Source of the DNA: Burkholderiales bacterium
GTDB lineage: Bacteria; Pseudomonadota; Gammaproteobacteria; Burkholderiales; Burkholderiaceae_C
DNA: 21,972 bases
Direction of reading: 5' to 3'
NCBI GenBank assembly: GCA_025354615.1
Contig: JANXMO010000512.1
Location: forward strand, 1 to 21,972
The position numbers and the translations under genes were made by a program. Below, piece by piece: positions 8,098-16,760 of the stretch (position 1 is the stretch's first letter; the number at the start of each line of letters is the position of its first letter). The notes under the pieces are model-generated. The model ran no database searches. It was given only the letters and a program-made list of their open reading frames with translations, and was not told where the DNA came from.

Positions 8098-8760
8098 TCA
8101 TGCGGGTTTGAATTCCCATTGACGGCGCGCACCGAACACCAGGTTGGGGTACTCCGCACGTCCGCGGCTGCCGTTGTAGCGGCCCAGTGCCAAAAATAGA
8201 TCGCCCTGCTCGACATTCAGGTAGTGCCGCAAGATCACGCAGCCAAATCGCAAATTGGTTTGCATGTGGAAAAGCCGGCTGGCGTCCCCATCGCCAATCA
8301 GGCGGGCCCAAAACGGCATGACTTGCATATAGCCGCGCGCTCCTGCTGAACTCACCGCATATTTGCGGAACCCGCTTTCCACCTGGATCAGCCCCAACAC
8401 CAGCGACGGCTCCAGTCCCTTGCGTTTGCTCTCGTACCAAACAGCTTCCAGAAAATCGATGCGGGTGATGTGTTCCGCCTGGCGCCGCTTCAATTTCTCG
8501 CTCATGGCGCCCAGCCAGCGTAGGTAAGCCAGGCGTTGGTCCATGTTGTCAAAAGCCGGTTTGGGCGGTGCACTGTCGGAGATGGCGGCTGACAAGGCCG
8601 ATCGCACCACGTAAGCGAGCGGCTCTTCCATCTGGGCACCAGCCAGCGCACGCGGTGCAATGCCAAACGTGGCCAGGCCCACTCCCCAGGTCAAACCAGC
8701 GCCTAACAAGACGCGGCGGCCCCGATCAGGTTGCAAGAAGGTTTTTGACAGAGCCGTCAA
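8098..8760 (-). CDS. Lytic murein transglycosylase (SLT family)
   Basis: About 220 residues from the TTG at 8760. Lytic transglycosylases cleave the MurNAc-GlcNAc bond of peptidoglycan with formation of 1,6-anhydroMurNAc. The SLT domain is in the C-terminal half. The catalytic glutamate is in [20 protein letters not shown] (about residue 128), followed by [17 protein letters not shown] and the [10 protein letters not shown] segment. The N-terminus reads [14 protein letters not shown] and then a hydrophobic stretch ending RALA, resembling a twin-arginine signal peptide. Start is uncertain: TTG at 8838, GTG at 8820, TTG at 8760 and TTG at 8736 are all in frame. The earlier ones have better ribosome sites but overlap proS by about 100 bases. 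It lies directly downstream of proS and is probably cotranscribed. Confidence 0.85.
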   Translation of the reverse strand: MTALSKTFLQPDRGRRVLLGAGLTWGVGLATFGIAPRALAGAQMEEPLAYVVRSALSAAISDSAPPKPAFDNMDQRLAYLRWLGAMSEKLKRRQAEHITRIDFLEAVWYESKRKGLEPSLVLGLIQVESGFRKYAVSSAGARGYMQVMPFWARLIGDGDASRLFHMQTNLRFGCVILRHYLNVEQGDLFLALGRYNGSRGRAEYPNLVFGARRQWEFKPA

Positions 8761-10495
8761 TTTTCGACATAAGCCAGCGCGTGGCTTCGTCAAGGGAAAC
8801 CACCGTTGCTTGCAGGTCACGTCTGCCCTGGTATTCAACTTGACCTTGTTTCAACCCGCGGTCTGACAGGACCAGACGATGCGGTATGCCAACCAATTCC
8901 CAATCGGCAAACATGGCTCCGGGGCGTTCACCTCTGTCATCCAGCATCACCTCAACACCATGGCGCTCCAGCTCATCGTGCAACTGGTCAGCGGCTGCTT
9001 TAACGGCTGCAGACCGTTCATAGCCAATCGGGCACAGCACGACTCGAAACGGTGCCAGTGCATCAGGCCAGATGATCCCCCGCTCGTCATGATTTTGCTC
9101 AATCGCCGCACCAAGCAGCCGCGTGACGCCGATGCCGTAACAACCCATTTGCAGCAATTGCGGCTTGCCGTTTTCATCCAAAAACGTGGCTTGCATGTCT
9201 TCGCTGTAGCGCGAACCCAGTAAAAAGACATGCCCGACTTCAATGCCGCGCTGGATGGACAACACGCCGCATCCATCAGGCGACGGATCGCCGGCCACCA
9301 CATTGCGTAGGTCGGCGACCAGATCGGGTTCCGGCAAATCACGGCCCCAATTGACGCCGGTAAGGTGATGGTCGATCAGGTTGGCGCCACACACAAAGTC
9401 GCTCATGTTCGCCACGGTGCGGTCTGCAATCACCTTGACTGATTTGGCAAGCCCTACCGGCCCCAGGTAGCCTGGCGGACCATCAAAGTGGGCTTTGATT
9501 TCATCGGCTGTTGCAAAACGGTACCCCACGCTCAATTCAGCAAGCTTGCCGACTTTGATTTCATTCAGCGTGTGATCGCCTCGCAGCAACAACAGCCACA
9601 GGGTGCTGGCTTCTTGCTTTCCAGATACTTCTGGCGTTTGCGTCGCGAGAACCAGCGACTTAACCGTCATTTGCAGGGGAATGCCCAACGCATGGGCAAC
9701 TGAATCACACGTGGTCAAGCCCACTGTCAATATTTTGGAAAGCGGCTGTGTAGGCGCTGCCCTGCCACCAGGGGGCGACATCGCTTCAGCCAGCTCGATA
9801 TTCGCCGCGTAGTCGGATTGGGGGCAGTAGACAATCGCGTCTTCACCGGTATCGGCAATCACCTGAAATTCGTGCGACCTTGTTCCGCCAATCGCACCCG
9901 TATCAGCTGCAACCGCACGGAACGTCAACGCCATGCGCTGAAAAATACGCACGTAAGCGGCGTACATCGCATCGTAACTGACGCCAGCGGCAGCAATATC
10001 ACGGTCAAACGAGTAAGCGTCCTTCATCGTAAATTCACGCCCCCGCATGACGCCGAAGCGGGGCCGACGTTCGTCACGGAACTTGGTTTGAATATGAAAG
10101 AAATTTTTAGGCAATGACCGGTAACTGCGCAGTTCTTGACGCGCAATGTCGGTGATCACTTCTTCGCTGGTGGGCTGAATCACAAAATCACGGTCATGCC
10201 GGTCTTTGAGACGCAACAGTTCCGCACCGTATTTTTGAAACCGCCCCGTTTCCCGCCATAGTTCGGCCGGCTGAACCACCGGCATCAGCAATTCGATAGC
10301 GCCTGCGCGGTTCATCTCGTCCCGAATAATGGCTTCAACTTTGCGGATCACACGCAAGCCTATCGGCATGTAGCTGTAAATACCGGCGCCCAACCGCTTG
10401 ATAAAACCGCCTCGCAGCATCAATTGATGACTGACAACTTCAGCGTCAGCGGGCGCTTCCTTGAAGGTCGAGATAAAAAACTGACTGGCTTTCAT
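8726..10495 (-). CDS. proS: Prolyl-tRNA synthetase (bacterial type, with editing domain)
   Basis: 589 residues. It charges tRNA(Pro) with proline. The class II motifs are present: motif 1 region [24 protein letters not shown] at 109-112, motif 2 [16 protein letters not shown] (140-155), and motif 3 beginning [17 protein letters not shown] at 451. Roughly 170 residues between motifs 2 and 3 form the YbaK-like insertion domain that clears Ala-tRNA(Pro), identifying the bacterial ProRS architecture. A C-terminal anticodon-binding domain follows ([18 protein letters not shown] onwards). The ATG at 10495 ([19 protein letters not shown]) matches the family start; the frame stays open 44 codons further upstream without homology. 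No good Shine-Dalgarno is seen. It is divergent from rppH. Confidence 0.97.
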   Translation of the reverse strand: MKASQFFISTFKEAPADAEVVSHQLMLRGGFIKRLGAGIYSYMPIGLRVIRKVEAIIRDEMNRAGAIELLMPVVQPAELWRETGRFQKYGAELLRLKDRHDRDFVIQPTSEEVITDIARQELRSYRSLPKNFFHIQTKFRDERRPRFGVMRGREFTMKDAYSFDRDIAAAGVSYDAMYAAYVRIFQRMALTFRAVAADTGAIGGTRSHEFQVIADTGEDAIVYCPQSDYAANIELAEAMSPPGGRAAPTQPLSKILTVGLTTCDSVAHALGIPLQMTVKSLVLATQTPEVSGKQEASTLWLLLLRGDHTLNEIKVGKLAELSVGYRFATADEIKAHFDGPPGYLGPVGLAKSVKVIADRTVANMSDFVCGANLIDHHLTGVNWGRDLPEPDLVADLRNVVAGDPSPDGCGVLSIQRGIEVGHVFLLGSRYSEDMQATFLDENGKPQLLQMGCYGIGVTRLLGAAIEQNHDERGIIWPDALAPFRVVLCPIGYERSAAVKAAADQLHDELERHGVEVMLDDRGERPGAMFADWELVGIPHRLVLSDRGLKQGQVEYQGRRDLQATVVSLDEATRWLMSKIDGSVKNLLAT

Positions 10496-10660
10496 TGGCC
10501 GCAAGGAAGTTGAAAGGGGGAGGAAATCGTAAAACCCAGCGGCTGCTACACAGCCCAAACCTCGGGAAAACACGGAAATTTGATGATCCGGGAAACCCAC
10601 AGAGGTTGCCACGTCATGGCAGTGCAATAATCGTTTGAACGAGAATTACGGGGGTTGATT

Positions 10661-11260
10661 ATGCTCGACCGTGAAGGGTTCAGGCCCAACGTCGGCATTG
10701 TCCTGCTGAACCACAAAAACCAAGTTTTTTGGGGCAAACGGTTGCGTACCCATTCTTGGCAATTTCCTCAAGGTGGCATTAAATACGGCGAAACGCCAGA
10801 GCAGGCGATGTTCCGTGAACTTCACGAGGAAGTTGGGTTGATGCCTGAGCACGTGCGCGTCATTGCACGCACACGTGACTGGCTGCGTTATGAAGTGCCG
10901 GATCATTTCATCCGGCGCGACGCCCGGGGCCATTACCGAGGACAAAAGCAAATCTGGTTTCTTTTGCAGTTGACAGGCCGTGACAGCGACATGAACTTGC
11001 GCGCCACCGACCACCCGGAATTTGATGCCTGGCGGTGGAATGAATACTGGATTCCACTGGAAGTGGTGATTGAGTTCAAACGTGACGTTTACCACATGGC
11101 ATTGACGGAGCTGTCACGGTTTCTCCCTCGGCAAGGGTCACAAACCCGTTATCTGCGCGCCAATATGCGGTCACCTGACCTGTATTTTTCAACCGGTGAT
11201 GAACAGGAGCTTCACCAGAAGCTGCCGCAAGATGTGCCGTTAGACACGAAATGTTCTTGA
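10661..11260 (+). CDS. rppH: RNA pyrophosphohydrolase
   Basis: 199 residues. RppH removes pyrophosphate from the 5' end of transcripts and so exposes them to RNase E-dependent decay. The complete Nudix box GX5EX7REUXEEXGU is at residues 38-60 (starting [13 protein letters not shown], then [10 protein letters not shown]). The N-terminus [17 protein letters not shown] and the [10 protein letters not shown] segment are nearly invariant in proteobacterial RppH/NudH. The ATG at 10661 was chosen over a TTG two codons earlier, because it matches the family start. The C-terminus runs ~40 residues past the Nudix fold, as often in betaproteobacteria. It converges with proB, 16 bases between stops. Confidence 0.96.
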   Translation: MLDREGFRPNVGIVLLNHKNQVFWGKRLRTHSWQFPQGGIKYGETPEQAMFRELHEEVGLMPEHVRVIARTRDWLRYEVPDHFIRRDARGHYRGQKQIWFLLQLTGRDSDMNLRATDHPEFDAWRWNEYWIPLEVVIEFKRDVYHMALTELSRFLPRQGSQTRYLRANMRSPDLYFSTGDEQELHQKLPQDVPLDTKCS

Positions 11261-11272
11261 TGCGCAAGCTTG

Positions 11273-11292
11273 GCTGTCAAGACGTTGACAGC
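11273..11292. terminator. Perfect 8-bp hairpin at the rppH/proB convergent junction
   Basis: GCTGTCAA (11273-11280) and TTGACAGC (11285-11292) form a perfect stem around a GACG tetraloop. It covers the proB stop codon and begins 13 bases after the rppH stop. It may act on both converging transcripts, but neither side has a T-run. Confidence 0.35.
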
Positions 11293-12395
11293 ACAAGATT
11301 GTCGCGATGAATCATTTCAGGCTCGCCGGTAAAACCTAGCAAGCGCTCAAAATCACTTGACGGTTTTCGAGCAATCAAACGCGCCTCACTGCTCGCGTAA
11401 TTTGCCAGCCCACGTGCGACTTCTACGCCGGCAGGGTTGCAAACGGCCACGATGTCGCCACGATGAAAATCACCTTCCACAGCCAGTACTCCGATCGGCA
11501 GCAGGCTTTTATTTTCAAGGGTCAATTTTTCCGCTGCTCCATCGTCAATGAGCAATGACCCACGCAATTGCAAATGGTTCGCCATCCATTGCTTGCGTGC
11601 AGCCAGCTTGGGTGTTGATGCCAGTAAAGCGGTGCCAATCGATTCGCCCTCGCTCAGTCTCACCAGCACGTCTTTTTCCTTGCCTGACGCAATGATCGTG
11701 CTGGCGCCGCTGCGTGCAGCGCGTTTGGCCGCAAGAATTTTGGTCAACATGCCACCGCGGCCGAGAGGGCTGCCCGCGCCGCCCGCCATGCATTCGAGTT
11801 CCGGCGCGCCGGCTTTTGCTTGATGGACGAATTGCGCGCTTGCATCGTGGCGCGGGTCGGCTGAGAAAAGGCCGCGTTGGTCGGTCAAGATCACGAGAAC
11901 ATCGGCTTCAATCAGGTTGGCGACCAACGCAGCCAAGGTGTCGTTGTCACCAAACTTGATTTCATCGTTGACGACCGTGTCGTTTTCATTGATGACTGGC
12001 ACAACTTTCAGGCGCATCAAAGTCAGCAAAGTCGAGCGCGCATTCAAATAACGTTCTCGATCGGCCAAATCAGCGTGGGTCAACAGCACCTGGGCACTGA
12101 CGATGCCATTTTTCCTCAGCTCAGTTTCATAAATTTGGGCCAGTCCCATTTGACCGACCGCCGCGGCCGCCTGCAGTTCGTGTATTTCCCTGGGCCGGGT
12201 AGGCCAACCAAGGCGCTTCATGCCTTCGGCAATCGCGCCACTGGAAACCATGATCAGCTCACGCCCTTGAGCCGCAAGCGCTGCGATCTGCCGGCACCAA
12301 GCGCCTACCGCCACAGCGTCCACACCTCGGCCTTCGTTGGTTACCAAGCTCGAACCTACTTTGACGACAATGCGCCGCGCGTTTTGCAGCACCAT
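11277..12395 (-). CDS. proB: Glutamate 5-kinase
   Basis: 372 residues. It phosphorylates glutamate to gamma-glutamyl phosphate, the first and feedback-controlled step of proline synthesis. The amino-acid kinase domain starts [20 protein letters not shown]. It continues with [16 protein letters not shown], the [20 protein letters not shown] substrate-binding block, and [22 protein letters not shown]-terminal PUA domain (about residues 280-365) follows, as in E. coli ProB. The ATG at 12395 was chosen. It lies five bases after the obgE stop, and a TTG three codons upstream would overlap obgE. The obgE-proB order is common in Burkholderiales, and the spacing implies one transcript. Confidence 0.96.
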   Translation of the reverse strand: MVLQNARRIVVKVGSSLVTNEGRGVDAVAVGAWCRQIAALAAQGRELIMVSSGAIAEGMKRLGWPTRPREIHELQAAAAVGQMGLAQIYETELRKNGIVSAQVLLTHADLADRERYLNARSTLLTLMRLKVVPVINENDTVVNDEIKFGDNDTLAALVANLIEADVLVILTDQRGLFSADPRHDASAQFVHQAKAGAPELECMAGGAGSPLGRGGMLTKILAAKRAARSGASTIIASGKEKDVLVRLSEGESIGTALLASTPKLAARKQWMANHLQLRGSLLIDDGAAEKLTLENKSLLPIGVLAVEGDFHRGDIVAVCNPAGVEVARGLANYASSEARLIARKPSSDFERLLGFTGEPEMIHRDNLVLSTS

Positions 12396-12400
12396 CTTGT

Positions 12401-13471
12401 TCAAAGCCCCGGTTGAGCGAGCCCATCGAAACGCGGGTCCGGATCTGGTTGAACCGTATTTTTCAACTTGGCCACATGTTCATAAATGGCCCTCACCAAA
12501 GGCTCACAGCCTTCACGCGTAAGCGCTGAAATCTGAAAAACAGGTTGCGTCCATTTAAAACGTTTGACGAATGCCTTGACACAACGGTCTTGTTCTTCAA
12601 GAGGCACCATGTCCAGCTTGTTCAACACCAGCCAGCGGGGTTTGTCATGCAGCGCTGCGTCGTATTTTTTCAGCTCGCGCACGATGGCTTTGGCTTGAGC
12701 GACCGGGTCAATCGCTTCGTCGAAAGGCGCTATATCCACCACGTGCAGCAACAAATGGGTTCGCTGCAAGTGCCGCAAAAACAAGTGGCCCAGTCCAGCA
12801 CCCTCACTGGCGCCTTCGATCAATCCGGGAATATCGGCAACGACGAAGCTTTGCTCGGGTGCAACCCGGACAACACCCAAATTGGGATGCAAAGTGGTGA
12901 AAGGATAGTCAGCAATCTTCGGTCGGGCGTTTGAAATGGCCGTGATCAAAGTGGATTTACCTGCGTTGGGCATGCCGAGCAAACCGACGTCAGCCAGAAC
13001 ACGAAGTTCCAATTTAAGCTTGAACTGTTGACCTGGCCAGCCAGGTGTTTTTTGCCGCGGTGCGCGGTTGGTACTTGTTTTGAAGTGCAAATTACCAAAA
13101 CCGCCATCGCCGCCACGCGCCAACAAAACCCGCTCATCGGGAACCAGTAACTCAGCCATGAGCTCATCGGTTTCAGCATTGCGGATGATGGTTCCCACCG
13201 GCATGCGCAAAACGATGTCTTGAGCTGCTGCGCCGTACTGGTCTGAGCCGCGACCGGCTTCGCCATTGCGTGCTTCGTGTCGCCGTGCATAGCGGAAGTC
13301 GATCAACGTATTCAAGTTGCGGTCACCGACCGCCCACACGCTGCCGCCTCGGCCACCATCCCCTCCATTGGGGCCGCCAAAAGGAATAAATTTCTCGCGC
13401 CTGAAGCTCATGCAACCGGCACCGCCATTGCCCGCGATGATGTCGATGGTGGCTTCGTCAACAAATTTCAT
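12401..13471 (-). CDS. obgE: Obg family GTPase (ribosome assembly / stress)
   Basis: 356 residues. Obg/CgtA is an essential GTPase associated with the 50S subunit and involved in ribosome assembly and stringent-response signalling. The glycine-rich Obg domain occupies residues 1-159 ([52 protein letters not shown]). The GTPase domain has G1 GMPNAGKST at 166-174, a [13 protein letters not shown] switch I region, G3 [13 protein letters not shown]4 NKLD and G5 SAL. It ends with a short variable tail and has no extra C-terminal domain. It lies downstream of rplU-rpmA, the usual arrangement, but a terminator hairpin separates it from rpmA. Confidence 0.97.
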   Translation of the reverse strand: MKFVDEATIDIIAGNGGAGCMSFRREKFIPFGGPNGGDGGRGGSVWAVGDRNLNTLIDFRYARRHEARNGEAGRGSDQYGAAAQDIVLRMPVGTIIRNAETDELMAELLVPDERVLLARGGDGGFGNLHFKTSTNRAPRQKTPGWPGQQFKLKLELRVLADVGLLGMPNAGKSTLITAISNARPKIADYPFTTLHPNLGVVRVAPEQSFVVADIPGLIEGASEGAGLGHLFLRHLQRTHLLLHVVDIAPFDEAIDPVAQAKAIVRELKKYDAALHDKPRWLVLNKLDMVPLEEQDRCVKAFVKRFKWTQPVFQISALTREGCEPLVRAIYEHVAKLKNTVQPDPDPRFDGLAQPGL

Positions 13472-13532
13472 AAGACAACAAAAGCAACGCTGGCATTAGA
13501 TTGATCGGCAACGTGTCAAATTGACATCGCCC

Positions 13533-13561
13533 AAAAAACAAGCCCCGGGCAAACCGGGGCT
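13533..13561 (-). terminator. Rho-independent terminator downstream of rpmA
   Basis: Read on the minus strand, AGCCCCGG, a TTTGC loop and CCGGGGCT form a perfect 8-bp GC-rich stem (13541-13561), followed directly by TGTTTTTTGG. It begins 32 bases after the rpmA stop and lies upstream of obgE. It therefore probably ends most rplU-rpmA transcripts and attenuates read-through into obgE-proB. Confidence 0.85.
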
Positions 13562-13592
13562 CAAACAGGACACTGGTATGAAGCTGCTTGTT

Positions 13593-13850
13593 TCAGGCGG
13601 CTTTCACGTTCACAGTGGAACGATTTCGAGGGCCTTTGACTGAAAAGTAAACTTCACCTTCAATCAACGCAAAAAGCGTGTGGTCGCGTCCCATTCCAAC
13701 ATTGGTGCCTGGATGAAACCGGGTCCCTCGTTGACGAACGATGATGGCGCCAGCTGAAATCGACTGCCCGCCATACGCTTTCACGCCCAACATTTTGGGC
13801 TGCGAATCGCGACCGTTGCGGGTTGATCCCCCGCCTTTTTTCTGTGCCAT
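13593..13850 (-). CDS. rpmA: 50S ribosomal protein L27
   Basis: 85 residues, the normal length. L27 reaches the peptidyl-transferase centre with its flexible N-terminus, here the typical [16 protein letters not shown]. The conserved [23 protein letters not shown] (shown in part) and [17 protein letters not shown] follow. There is no cleavable N-terminal extension of the Firmicutes type. AAGGAA lies at proper distance before the ATG. It is 61 bases downstream of rplU and cotranscribed with it. Confidence 0.98.
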   Translation of the reverse strand: MAQKKGGGSTRNGRDSQPKMLGVKAYGGQSISAGAIIVRQRGTRFHPGTNVGMGRDHTLFALIEGEVYFSVKGPRNRSTVNVKAA

Positions 13851-13911
13851 GGTTCAGTTCCTTCTATGAGAAGCGGCGCTTTACTGAGTTTACTCAGACT
13901 ACCCAGACCAC

Positions 13912-14223
13912 TCAGGCGCTGACCGCGCCGATTTGAATTTCTGTGAAATTTTGACGGTGGCCTTGGCGCTTTTGGTAGTGCTTACGCCGGCGCATTTTAA
14001 AAATGCGCACTTTGTCGTGACGCCCATGGGACAACACTGTTGCTGTAACGCGCGCACCGGCAACCAAGGGAGTCCCAACCGTCAGGTCTGCACCGTTACC
14101 AACGGCCAACACCTCCTCGATTGTGATCTCTTGGCCAACGTCCGCAGCAATCTGTTCTATTTTGAGTTTTTCACCGGTCGCAACTTTGTATTGCTTTCCG
14201 CCGGTTTTTATGACCGCGTACAT
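13912..14223 (-). CDS. rplU: 50S ribosomal protein L21
   Basis: 103 residues from the ATG at 14223 ([20 protein letters not shown]). L21 binds 23S rRNA in the large subunit. The typical C-terminal basic block [20 protein letters not shown] is present. The open frame extends nine codons upstream to 14250, but family homology and the AAAGGG sequence 5-10 bases before 14223 support the shorter form. It is the first gene of the rplU-rpmA pair. A candidate promoter lies about 115 bases upstream, which leaves an unusually roomy leader. Confidence 0.97.
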   Translation of the reverse strand: MYAVIKTGGKQYKVATGEKLKIEQIAADVGQEITIEEVLAVGNGADLTVGTPLVAGARVTATVLSHGRHDKVRIFKMRRRKHYQKRQGHRQNFTEIQIGAVSA

Positions 14224-14337
14224 ATCAGCCCTTTCAATGAGACGTATCAAGCATCAAAGCGATGGCTCGAAGCTCCCAGTTGAAGTCCGCCTTGTCCCAC
14301 CGCATTGTTCTCCGCTTGTCAAAAAGCGCAGCCCAAA

Positions 14338-14343
14338 ATTATA
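14338..14343 (-). promoter_or_regulatory. Candidate -10 box for rplU-rpmA
   Basis: A perfect TATAAT on the minus strand, in GCTATAATTTTGGG. A transcript from here would carry a leader of roughly 105-110 bases before the rplU ATG. No good -35 hexamer is seen at the proper spacing. Confidence 0.5.
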
Positions 14344-14415
14344 GCTTGAACAATTACCAGGCTGTGGCGGGAACGAAGCCAACTGTTGTGTGCCGCGTTC
14401 GCTAGAAGGTCTTCT

Positions 14416-14421
14416 TATAAT
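14416..14421 (+). promoter_or_regulatory. Candidate -10 box for ispB
   Basis: A perfect TATAAT, 24 bases before the ispB GTG start, predicting a leader under 20 bases. It is divergent from the rplU -10 box, with 72 bases between the two hexamers. The -35 region is poor. Confidence 0.5.
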
Positions 14422-14445
14422 GAGTAAACATCTCCGGCCGTCTAT

Positions 14446-15459
14446 GTGCTTGATATTTCCTTCGCCGTCGCCCAGCCTTTTCCTGCTGATTCACCGGCGG
14501 TGGCAGCCGCCGCGTTGATGGATGGCGAGATGAAGGAAGTGGACGCGGTCATTCGACTGCGACTGGCCTCAAGTGTGGCCTTGATTGACCAGATCTCGCA
14601 CTACATCATTGGCGCTGGTGGCAAGCGTATCCGCCCTTTGCTGGTTTTGCTCTTTTCCAATGCGCTTGGCTTCAGAGGGGCTGAGCGGTTTGAAATGGCT
14701 GCAACGGTGGAGTTCATCCACACTGCCACTTTGTTGCACGACGATGTTGTCGACGAAAGCAGGTTGCGGCGGGGTTTGGAAACCGCCAACGCCTTGTTTG
14801 GAAATGCAGCAAGTGTGTTGGTCGGTGACTTTGTGTATTCGCGCGCCTTTCAAATGATGGTGTCGGTCAACCGCATGCGGGTTCTCGAAGTGCTCGCTGA
14901 CGCAACCAACGTGATTGCCGAGGGTGAGGTGCTGCAGTTGATGAACATGCATGACCCGGATTTGGCGGTGGCGGATTATTTGCGCGTCATCCGTTTCAAA
15001 ACGGCCAAGTTGTTTGAAGCCAGTGCCCGGCTGGGCGCTGTACTGGCTGAAGCATCGCCCCAGGTGGAAGAGGCCTGTGCCGACTACGGCCGTTCGCTCG
15101 GCACCGCATTTCAATTGATAGACGACGTACTGGACTATGAAGGCTCGACAGTTGAACTTGGCAAAAACGTAGGCGACGATTTGCGAGAGGGCAAACCCAC
15201 GCTACCGTTGCTGCTGGCGATGGAACGCGGGTCTGCAAGTGAACGCAGTTTGATCCGCCACGCAATCGAGCAAGGCGAAGTTGCGCGCTTGCCTGAAATT
15301 GTTGAAATCGTCAAAGCAACCGGCGCGATTGGCGCCACCCGCGAAGCAGCCCGCACGGAAGCGGTGATTGCCGGGCAATGCCTTGATCTCTTACCTCCGT
15401 CGGCTTATCGGGAGGCTCTGTTAGAGTTGTGCACTCGGTCTGTTGAACGGTCTGCTTGA
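14446..15459 (+). CDS. ispB: Polyprenyl (octaprenyl) diphosphate synthase
   Basis: 337 residues with a GTG start. It extends farnesyl diphosphate with isopentenyl diphosphate to make the long side chain of ubiquinone. The trans-prenyltransferase hallmarks are intact: GGKRIRPLL, the first Asp-rich motif DDVVD at 99-103 (LLHDDVVDESRLRRG), and the second DDVLD at 226-230 (QLIDDVLDYEGS), followed by GKNVGDDLREGKPTLPLL. Residues 1-24 are not conserved, so an ATG at 14518 (MDGEMKEVDAVIRLRL) is an alternative start. The chain-length specificity (C40) is inferred from the lineage, not from sequence. It is divergent from rplU, the usual arrangement in proteobacteria. tRNA-Pro follows after 55 bases. 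Confidence 0.94.
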   Translation: MLDISFAVAQPFPADSPAVAAAALMDGEMKEVDAVIRLRLASSVALIDQISHYIIGAGGKRIRPLLVLLFSNALGFRGAERFEMAATVEFIHTATLLHDDVVDESRLRRGLETANALFGNAASVLVGDFVYSRAFQMMVSVNRMRVLEVLADATNVIAEGEVLQLMNMHDPDLAVADYLRVIRFKTAKLFEASARLGAVLAEASPQVEEACADYGRSLGTAFQLIDDVLDYEGSTVELGKNVGDDLREGKPTLPLLLAMERGSASERSLIRHAIEQGEVARLPEIVEIVKATGAIGATREAARTEAVIAGQCLDLLPPSAYREALLELCTRSVERSA

Positions 15460-15514
15460 AGAGCAGGTTGTCCCCAGGCCGATTTTTTGGCGCTCATTTT
15501 GATGAGCACCATTT

Positions 15515-15591
15515 CGGGGTGTAGCTTAGCCTGGTAGAGCGCTACGTTCGGGACGTAGAGGCCGGAGGTTCGAATCCTCTCACCCCGACCA
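15515..15591 (+). tRNA. tRNA-Pro, anticodon CGG
   Basis: A 77-base tRNA with encoded CCA. The acceptor arms CGGGGTG (15515-15521) and CACCCCG (15581-15587) pair perfectly. The anticodon arm is CTACG, loop TTCGGGA, CGTAG, placing anticodon CGG at 15549-15551, which reads CCG. The T arm is GGAGG TTCGAAT CCTCT. The discriminator A and CCA end at 15591. It is probably transcribed with ispB. No clear terminator follows. Confidence 0.98.
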
Positions 15592-15755
15592 CTTACGACA
15601 GCCACCGCCAATGAAATACCCTCACAGTGAGCCGGCGGAAGTGGCGCTGATTGGTCGTTTGTTGGCGTTGCATTCACAAGTCATTCACGCGCGCGAGTTA
15701 TTGCCTTGTCGCGATTCACGATGTTGCGTTTTGATCAGCAGACAATTGCGCTGTC

Positions 15756-16760
15756 ATGCACAGTCTTGATCTACAGGTGCTGCACACCGCTTGGCAATGG
15801 CGCCTTCAAGGCCACCGTGTCTGGCTGCTGACTGTGATGGAAACCTGGGGCTCGGCGCCACGCCAGCCCGGTGCATTGGCGGCCTTGCGAGCGGACGGAC
15901 AGTTGGCCGGTTCCGTTTCTGGTGGCTGTGTTGAAGAAGATCTGATGGCGCGTGTTTGCCGCGGCGAGGGCGTTGAAACGCTCTCATTCGTGCGTTACGG
16001 TGTCAGCCCTGAAGAGGCGGCGCGTTTCGGCTTGCCGTGTGGCGGTGCGCTGCGGCTGCTACTCGAGCCGCTGGCGGATGTGGGTTGGATTGATGAGCTG
16101 TTGCGCTGCACTGCGCAACATGAGTTGGTCATGCGTTGCCTTGACCTGTCAACCGGCAAGGTAACACTGGAGGCAGGCGCACGCGGGCAGGCATTCATGT
16201 TCAATGACCAACACCTGCGCGCTGTGTTCGGCCCCCGCTGGCGCCTGCTTATTGTTGGTGCCGGTCAAATTTCACAAGCCGTGGCCGGCATGGCCTTGAC
16301 GGTCGACTTCGGTGTGGTGTGCTGTGACCCGCGCGAAGAGTACCAAGCCAGCTGGAACGTGCCAGGCAGTGTTTTCAGCCCTGCCATGCCCGATGACGAG
16401 GCGGTCGCAATGACCCTGGACGCACACAGCGCCGTGTTGGCCTTGACCCATGACCCGCGGCTGGACGACATGGTGTTGCTGGAGGCACTGAAGTCGCCAG
16501 CCTTCTACATCGGCGCCTTGGGCTCGCGTGGCAATACCGAAAAACGGCGTGAGCGGCTTGCCCTGTTTGATTTGACGGCGGCTCAAATTGACCGGTTGCA
16601 CGGGCCGGTCGGGCTGGACTTGGGCGGCAATACGCCAGGTGAAATGGCAGTGGCCATCGTGGCCGAACTCATCGCGGTGAAAAACGGCGTGATGTTGTCC
16701 CAAAAAAAAGCCGGGTCGTGGATGCCGGGCAGACATTCAAATTATGTGCCGGCGGAGTAG
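15756..16760 (+). CDS. XdhC/CoxI family protein (molybdenum-enzyme maturation factor)
   Basis: 334 residues. XdhC-type proteins bind molybdenum cofactor and promote its sulfuration and insertion into xanthine dehydrogenase-family enzymes. The N-terminal XdhC/CoxI domain has ETWGSAPRQPGA and AGSVSGGCVEEDLM (about 51-64), then GLPCGGALRLLLEPL. The C-terminal Rossmann domain has LLIVGAGQISQAVA (GAG about 168-170), IGALGSRGNTEKRRERL and GLDLGGNTPGEMAVAIVAEL. No molybdoenzyme subunit (large, FAD or 2Fe-2S) is in the window, so its client is not evident. The ATG at 15756 was chosen by homology; the Shine-Dalgarno is weak. Its 3' end overlaps the TonB receptor start by 17 bases. Confidence 0.9.
   Translation: MHSLDLQVLHTAWQWRLQGHRVWLLTVMETWGSAPRQPGALAALRADGQLAGSVSGGCVEEDLMARVCRGEGVETLSFVRYGVSPEEAARFGLPCGGALRLLLEPLADVGWIDELLRCTAQHELVMRCLDLSTGKVTLEAGARGQAFMFNDQHLRAVFGPRWRLLIVGAGQISQAVAGMALTVDFGVVCCDPREEYQASWNVPGSVFSPAMPDDEAVAMTLDAHSAVLALTHDPRLDDMVLLEALKSPAFYIGALGSRGNTEKRRERLALFDLTAAQIDRLHGPVGLDLGGNTPGEMAVAIVAELIAVKNGVMLSQKKAGSWMPGRHSNYVPAE

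Noticed and set aside
10606..10631. TTGCCA and AATAAT as an rppH promoter
   Set aside because: The spacer is only 14 bases and the -10 match is poor, so it is not reported as a feature.
15405..15677. 90-residue minus-strand frame containing RGERIRTSGLYVPNVALYQ
   Set aside because: This is the translation of the antisense strand of tRNA-Pro, a well-known source of spurious protein annotations. There is no independent support for a gene.
15592..15755. Search for an attachment site or integrated element beside tRNA-Pro
   Set aside because: No repeat of the tRNA 3' end, integrase or phage-like gene is visible in the window. Core-like genes flank both sides.
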